A DNA stretch of 64,000 bases, taken from Aquimarina sp. TRL1 (lineage in GTDB: Bacteria; Bacteroidota; Bacteroidia; Flavobacteriales; Flavobacteriaceae). Below are positions 60,312 through 64,000 of the stretch, one piece after another. The stretch lies in the NCBI RefSeq assembly GCF_013365535.1, contig NZ_CP053590.1:920501-984500 (forward strand). Reading direction: 5' to 3'. A program made the translations under genes and the position numbers. The stretch's first letter is position 1. Each line of letters begins with the position of its first letter. The notes beneath the pieces were generated by a model. That model was given only the letters and a program-made list of their open reading frames with translations, was not told where the DNA came from and did no database searches.

Positions 60312-60818
60312 TTACTCTTTCCAGCGATATGGATTTTCTTCTACCAAAGCAAAAGAAGTTAATTGAAAACTATTAGTGCTTACTCCTTCAATGTCATCTA
60401 TATTTTCAAAGGTCAATTCGACACCACTTCTTAATCGTAACAAGACTCCCAGGTTATCGGTTTTCTTTTTATAATCAATATTGTGTTCGTTTAGTTTTGT
60501 CATCACAAATAACAGGTTGAGTTGGCTAATATCATCAAAGATCCATTTGTTTAATTTTAGTTGATTACCACTATCTAATTTTCCCTCGTACCAATAATCT
60601 GAAAATATTAAATAGAGTTTTTCATTTTCAAAATGCAGTTCAATCCCACCATAGGTCCAGATATTAACCTCCGCTGTCAAAAAATCAGCGTCAAAACAAT
60701 CAGGGTCAGGAAAATTATTTACAATCCATTCTTTGGTTTGTCCCAATTTTAGATGATCAAACCTTCCTGTCTTAAAAAAATCCAGCAAATCAATTTCTAT
60801 AGGCATTGTTAGTTTCAT
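60312..60818 (-). CDS. unknown array protein, paralogue of the one at 49129
   Basis: The protein of 168 residues shares the pattern of the 49129 gene product (FFKTGRFDHLKLG near the start, YGGIELHFENEKLYLIF in the middle, LRSGVELTFEN near the end). It lies 11 kb from its relative on the same strand, so the family was duplicated or acquired twice in the array. No signal or membrane segment. Confidence 0.7.
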   Translation of the reverse strand: MKLTMPIEIDLLDFFKTGRFDHLKLGQTKEWIVNNFPDPDCFDADFLTAEVNIWTYGGIELHFENEKLYLIFSDYWYEGKLDSGNQLKLNKWIFDDISQLNLLFVMTKLNEHNIDYKKKTDNLGVLLRLRSGVELTFENIDDIEGVSTNSFQLTSFALVEENPYRWKE

Positions 60819-60854
60819 CTGTTCTTTTTGTTTTTTAAAGTCCCGATATCCTTT

Positions 60855-61361
60855 TTATTCTATTCGAATTCTCCCTGTACAGATTAGTTTTAGATATTTC
60901 CAAAAGCCGAAATGATATTTTTTTATTTCATCTAGCTCAATTGCTTCATAAATTTCGTCAAAATTTTTGTAGAATAGTCCGTTTATCTTAAATGAGGTTC
61001 TAGATGATTTATCTACCAGGTGAACCGTCCTGTAATCTTCATACCGACCATATTCTACAGATGTTATATATCCTTTAAAATCTTGTAATCTGACTGTTTT
61101 TCCCAATGGATAATATATCGAACGCCACTTGATTGTTTGTGTTTCTCGATTTATGACGATGTACTTAAAATCTTTAAAAATAATGAGCACTACCATGACC
61201 ATTAGACTCAATAGAAATACCATGAAAAGCAAAAATGTTTCCACACCTTCGTATAAAAGTGTTTTTAGAAGCAACCCTATAAGTATCAGCAATCCCGTTG
61301 TGCTTAGACTCATGCAAATGAACCATAGGATAAATCTTAATTTAATGTTGCTTTTCGTCAT
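60855..61361 (-). CDS. two-helix membrane protein (168 residues)
   Basis: Two membrane helices (about 8-30 and 38-60, [16 protein letters not shown]) are followed by a soluble domain with [20 protein letters not shown] text ([20 protein letters not shown]) and an outward FRIRIE-type end. The layout resembles PH-like membrane proteins. Overlaps the 61358 gene by four bases. Confidence 0.62.
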   Translation of the reverse strand: MTKSNIKLRFILWFICMSLSTTGLLILIGLLLKTLLYEGVETFLLFMVFLLSLMVMVVLIIFKDFKYIVINRETQTIKWRSIYYPLGKTVRLQDFKGYITSVEYGRYEDYRTVHLVDKSSRTSFKINGLFYKNFDEIYEAIELDEIKKYHFGFWKYLKLICTGRIRIE

Positions 61362-61819
61362 TTTAATACTTCGGGAATTTCATTAATTTTTTCGAAAGAA
61401 ATAATTTTTGCACAAGCATACCCACCAAAAATTAAGCGCTTTGTTTCATAGCTGAATTTTATGGTGTAGTTCTTCTCCTTCATTTTTATTGGACTTTCGG
61501 GATAAAGCTTCTTGAAATTTATTTTAGATATATACAGCCATTCTATATCTTTATTTTGTGTTTTTAAGAACACTCTTTTTTTTCCTAATAAAGATTCTAA
61601 CCCATGTCTAAAAATATCTTGCTGTCCCAGATCAATCATTTTATATTTTACCTCTGAGGCTCCTCTAATTATTTTAGAGTGAATCAGTCGATATCTTACT
61701 AAAACAAGCATCGATACAACCAAAAGTGTCACGATAATAGATAGTGTAATTTTCATTTTTTTAATCTTTCCTGTACTTGATAAAAGATCAACTTTGTTCT
61801 CTATTTGATAAATCTTCAA
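61358..61819 (-). CDS. single-helix membrane protein (up to 153 residues)
   Basis: One membrane helix ([20 protein letters not shown]) is followed by an outside domain with [20 protein letters not shown] and [20 protein letters not shown]. An ATG at 61756 just before the helix is an alternative start. Unrecognised. Confidence 0.6.
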   Translation of the reverse strand: MKIYQIENKVDLLSSTGKIKKMKITLSIIVTLLVVSMLVLVRYRLIHSKIIRGASEVKYKMIDLGQQDIFRHGLESLLGKKRVFLKTQNKDIEWLYISKINFKKLYPESPIKMKEKNYTIKFSYETKRLIFGGYACAKIISFEKINEIPEVLK

Positions 61820-61858
61820 CAGAGTACAAATAAGTCTTCAAAAAGATGGCTATAGCTT

Positions 61859-62656
61859 TTATATACTATTCATTATTCCTTCAAACACATTGTGCTTTTT
61901 ACTACAACTATGACAATTTATATCTCCTTTAAAATATTGAAGTAATGGTTTTAGCGAATTGATATTTATTATATCAATTGGTTTTTCTAACCACTTTAAA
62001 TTTATATTAGATTGATCTAAAACAATTCTTAACTTTTCTTGGTTTTTGTTGGTAGAGGGATCTCTACAATAGGCATTTAAAACATTTTCTTCATTCCATA
62101 AGAAGGTTTCTTCTTCGCAATTAGGACATACAAATATATATTCGTCATTCATATTGAACGTTTTAAATATTTCAGCTTCTTTATGTCTTTGTATTGACAC
62201 TAAAAATGCTATTAAATAAAATCGTTTGGACTCCTCATCTAAAATCCTGGTATTAGGCACATAATGGCTTACTAAGATCCTAAACTTTTCTATGGCATCA
62301 ATAAATGCTATCTGAATGCTGTTTTTTTCTTTTTCATCAAGGTTGTTCTCTTCGAATATTTGTTCTACGTATGATATATTGTCAAGGTCAATTAAAACAA
62401 CTCCCAGACAAGCTATCATGTTAAGATTAAATTCAACGTTATCTGACTTCTCAATTATTTTTAATACGTGAGGCACGGTAGCAAGTGTATTTTCATATAC
62501 TGACCCTTGATGATAAATGTGCTCCCAGATTAATTCGTCTGCAATCTTTTTATCCAACGTTTTCGAAAGCTTGTCAATCAATGATGGTATTAGTTCAGAG
62601 TTACCATATGGGCTACTTAATTTTTTCCAAATATGTAATTCATCTAATCTTATCAT
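61859..62656 (-). CDS. HEAT-like immunity-type protein with zinc-ribbon motifs
   Basis: The protein of 265 residues starts with helical repeats bearing a pattern I know from HEAT-like proteins in polymorphic toxin immunity loci (SPYGNSELIPSLIDKL, LIWEHIYHQGSVYENTLATV, PHVLKIIEKS). Two Cys pairs follow: CPNCEEE with a single Cys in NAYCRDPS, and CHSCSKKH near the end. These could bind zinc. The family resemblance is the best support for calling this region an immunity array. Confidence 0.7.
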   Translation of the reverse strand: MIRLDELHIWKKLSSPYGNSELIPSLIDKLSKTLDKKIADELIWEHIYHQGSVYENTLATVPHVLKIIEKSDNVEFNLNMIACLGVVLIDLDNISYVEQIFEENNLDEKEKNSIQIAFIDAIEKFRILVSHYVPNTRILDEESKRFYLIAFLVSIQRHKEAEIFKTFNMNDEYIFVCPNCEEETFLWNEENVLNAYCRDPSTNKNQEKLRIVLDQSNINLKWLEKPIDIININSLKPLLQYFKGDINCHSCSKKHNVFEGIMNSI

Positions 62657-62818
62657 TGTTTATGAGTTGTAGTTACCGCTTACGTTTTGCACATTATGTA
62701 TACTGCAATTTTAAACATCTTAATACCAACATCCTATAATCAAGAAATATTCGTAGCACGTCAATCCATATTCGTAGTATTGCAATCTATAAAACAATTT
62801 GACTATTTCACCATAGTT
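62657..62818. promoter_or_regulatory. intergenic space with tandem 21-bp repeats
   Basis: Two adjacent imperfect copies, ATATTCGTAGCACGTCAATCC (62747-62767) and 62768-62788, match at 16 of 21 positions. They sit between the LRR gene and the HEAT-like gene, where a promoter for the rest of the array would be expected, and the 21-bp spacing is two turns of DNA. The regulatory role is inferred. Confidence 0.45.
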
Positions 62819-64000
62819 CTACAATTCGAAATACTGGGTCTTCCATATCAAGAAAGGCACATATGGTAATCCATAAAAGATAGCTATTTCTGGTTTGTTT
62901 AGTTGTTGCAAAAATTCTTTCTTGTCTAATTTATTACCCGCTAAGTTGACTTCTGTTAAGCATGGCAATGTATTTAACACACTGATATCTGAAATTTTAT
63001 TGCTGTATAAGTTTAGCTGTTCTAACTTTTTAAGATTTTTTAATCCGTCTATATTTTCTATGGTTCCATTTTCTGATAAGTCTAATACTTTTAGCTTCGT
63101 AAGCTTTTCTAAACTGTTTACATGAGTTATATTACAACAACTTAAGTCTAGTTTTTCGAGGTTAGGTACATCATCAAAACAGGTTGTTTCTGCTAAATTT
63201 AAATCCCATTGTACTTTTAAAACTTTAAGTTTACTCAGTTCCCCCAAATTAATTTTAGAAGTTCCGCTAATGTTTACATTTTCTAAATTAGGAAATTGCT
63301 TTAAAGTATTAATTTTGGATGCTTCTGATGCCTCTAGCACTAAGGTTTTTAAAGATTTTATAGAACGTATTTCGTTTATATCGGTATCCTCATCTAATCG
63401 TAAGTACTTTAGGTTATGTAAGGTATCTAATCTTGTGTTTTTTAAATTCCCATAAAGCGTAAAGTTGTTTAACTTTTGAAGATACTCTATACCTATCAAT
63501 TCAATAGAAAAATAACACCAAAGTTCTAGCGTCTCTAGGTTCGTTAAAGCACTTACATCTATAGCTATAGTATCTTTTGGTTCGGGTTCTATATCTATAT
63601 ACAATCGTAATCGTTTAAGGGTTTTAAATGCTAAAATACTTTTAGCTTGGGCAATAGAGGTAACTGTTATATCTAAGGATTCTAATACTGTAAATTCTTT
63701 GATATACGATATATTTTTCACTTCATCTTCATCTATCTTTAGTTTTTTAAGCTGATGTTTTAACGGTAGGAGTTTTTTTAAATCGACCAACCCTTTTTCG
63801 TGTGGATTGGTGAAAAATATAATCTTTTCTAATTGTGTAAACGCTTTTAATTGTGCCGATTCTTTTAATTCTGATTGACTGAAATATAATTCCTTTATTT
63901 GAGGTGCTATGGGTATAAAATTATCAATGGGAACCACACTATATTCAAAATTTAATTTTTCGAGTTGGGTAAAGTGTTGCAAAAACGTCATATCGTCAGG
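62819..64000 (-). CDS. leucine-rich-repeat protein (partial)
   Basis: The frame is open through the right edge; the ATG at 63991 is probably internal, so the true start lies outside. At least 14 LRRs of about 22 residues follow (for example LEKLDLSCCNITHVNSLEKL, LKVLDLSENG, LEQLNLYSNKISDISVLNTL, LTEVNLAGNKLD), ending in a cap with FYGLPYVPFL. Bacterial LRR proteins bind proteins. In immunity-type arrays such proteins are common, but binding targets are unknown. Confidence 0.85.
   Translation of the reverse strand, partial: PDDMTFLQHFTQLEKLNFEYSVVPIDNFIPIAPQIKELYFSQSELKESAQLKAFTQLEKIIFFTNPHEKGLVDLKKLLPLKHQLKKLKIDEDEVKNISYIKEFTVLESLDITVTSIAQAKSILAFKTLKRLRLYIDIEPEPKDTIAIDVSALTNLETLELWCYFSIELIGIEYLQKLNNFTLYGNLKNTRLDTLHNLKYLRLDEDTDINEIRSIKSLKTLVLEASEASKINTLKQFPNLENVNISGTSKINLGELSKLKVLKVQWDLNLAETTCFDDVPNLEKLDLSCCNITHVNSLEKLTKLKVLDLSENGTIENIDGLKNLKKLEQLNLYSNKISDISVLNTLPCLTEVNLAGNKLDKKEFLQQLNKPEIAIFYGLPYVPFLIWKTQYFEL

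Noticed and set aside
1..64000. CRISPR arrays, tRNA/rRNA genes, transposases, integrases, att sites
   Set aside because: No regular spaced repeats, cloverleaf-like or rRNA-like segments and no recombinase motifs were found. Detection by eye is limited.

Overview
The window is AT-rich DNA from a Bacteroidota member, most likely a marine Flavobacteriaceae. The signs are Bacteroidetes-type -7 boxes (TAnnTTTG), many short-signal lipoproteins, a moaC-moaB fusion, clade II NosZ, TPR-type sensor kinases, and SusC/OprC-like TonB receptors. No rRNA, tRNA, CRISPR array, transposase or integrase was recognised.

Region 1 (1-3135) holds the start of a lipid-anchored TPR sensor kinase (cut by the left edge), a gene-free stretch with two inverted repeats, and a WYL regulator with a GyrI-like partner.

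Region 2 (3218-35215) is a compact anaerobic nitrogen-oxide respiration island. In order: an alginate-export-type porin; the RIC Fe-S repair protein and a heme-copper-oxidase-like membrane protein; a nos cluster (cytochrome c, fasciclin lipoprotein, nosZ, a 4-TM protein, nosL, a CopD-like protein, nosD, nosF, nosY, a Cys-motif protein); a Met-rich lipoprotein and an OprC-like TonB receptor, probably for copper; an Rrf2 regulator; a molybdenum cofactor operon on the minus strand (moeA to moaA); nrfHA with System II cytochrome c maturation genes; and napDA followed by a tetraheme NapB-like protein, a tetraheme lipoprotein, a four-cluster ferredoxin and NrfD. Together these give nitrate to nitrite to ammonium plus N2O reduction. 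No NO-forming nitrite reductase, recognised NO reductase or napC lies in the window. Six FNR/CRP-type dyads (TGAYnnnnRTCA) precede the porin, ric, nos, moeA, nrfH and napD units. At four of them the dyad centre lies about 41-43 bases upstream of the start predicted from a -7 box, the class II activator geometry, so the whole island looks like one regulon of a regulator encoded elsewhere.

Region 3 (35267-44465, minus strand) is a signalling block: a small lipoprotein, two lipid-anchored TPR histidine kinases whose last 700 bp are almost identical, a response regulator, an ECF-like sigma factor and a large TPR-CHAT protein. Next come about 2.2 kb with a single small ORF and many inverted repeats (44466-46717), then a cadherin/NHL-repeat lipoprotein (46718-48676).

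Region 4 (49129 to the right edge, minus strand) is a tightly packed run of more than 20 small, mostly unrecognised genes, often with ATGA-type overlaps. It includes paralogues, a HEAT-like protein, a YD-repeat protein, a small P-loop-like protein, a broken gene and a leucine-rich-repeat protein. It resembles an array of polymorphic-toxin immunity genes. This is the least described part of the window, but no toxin was identified in it.
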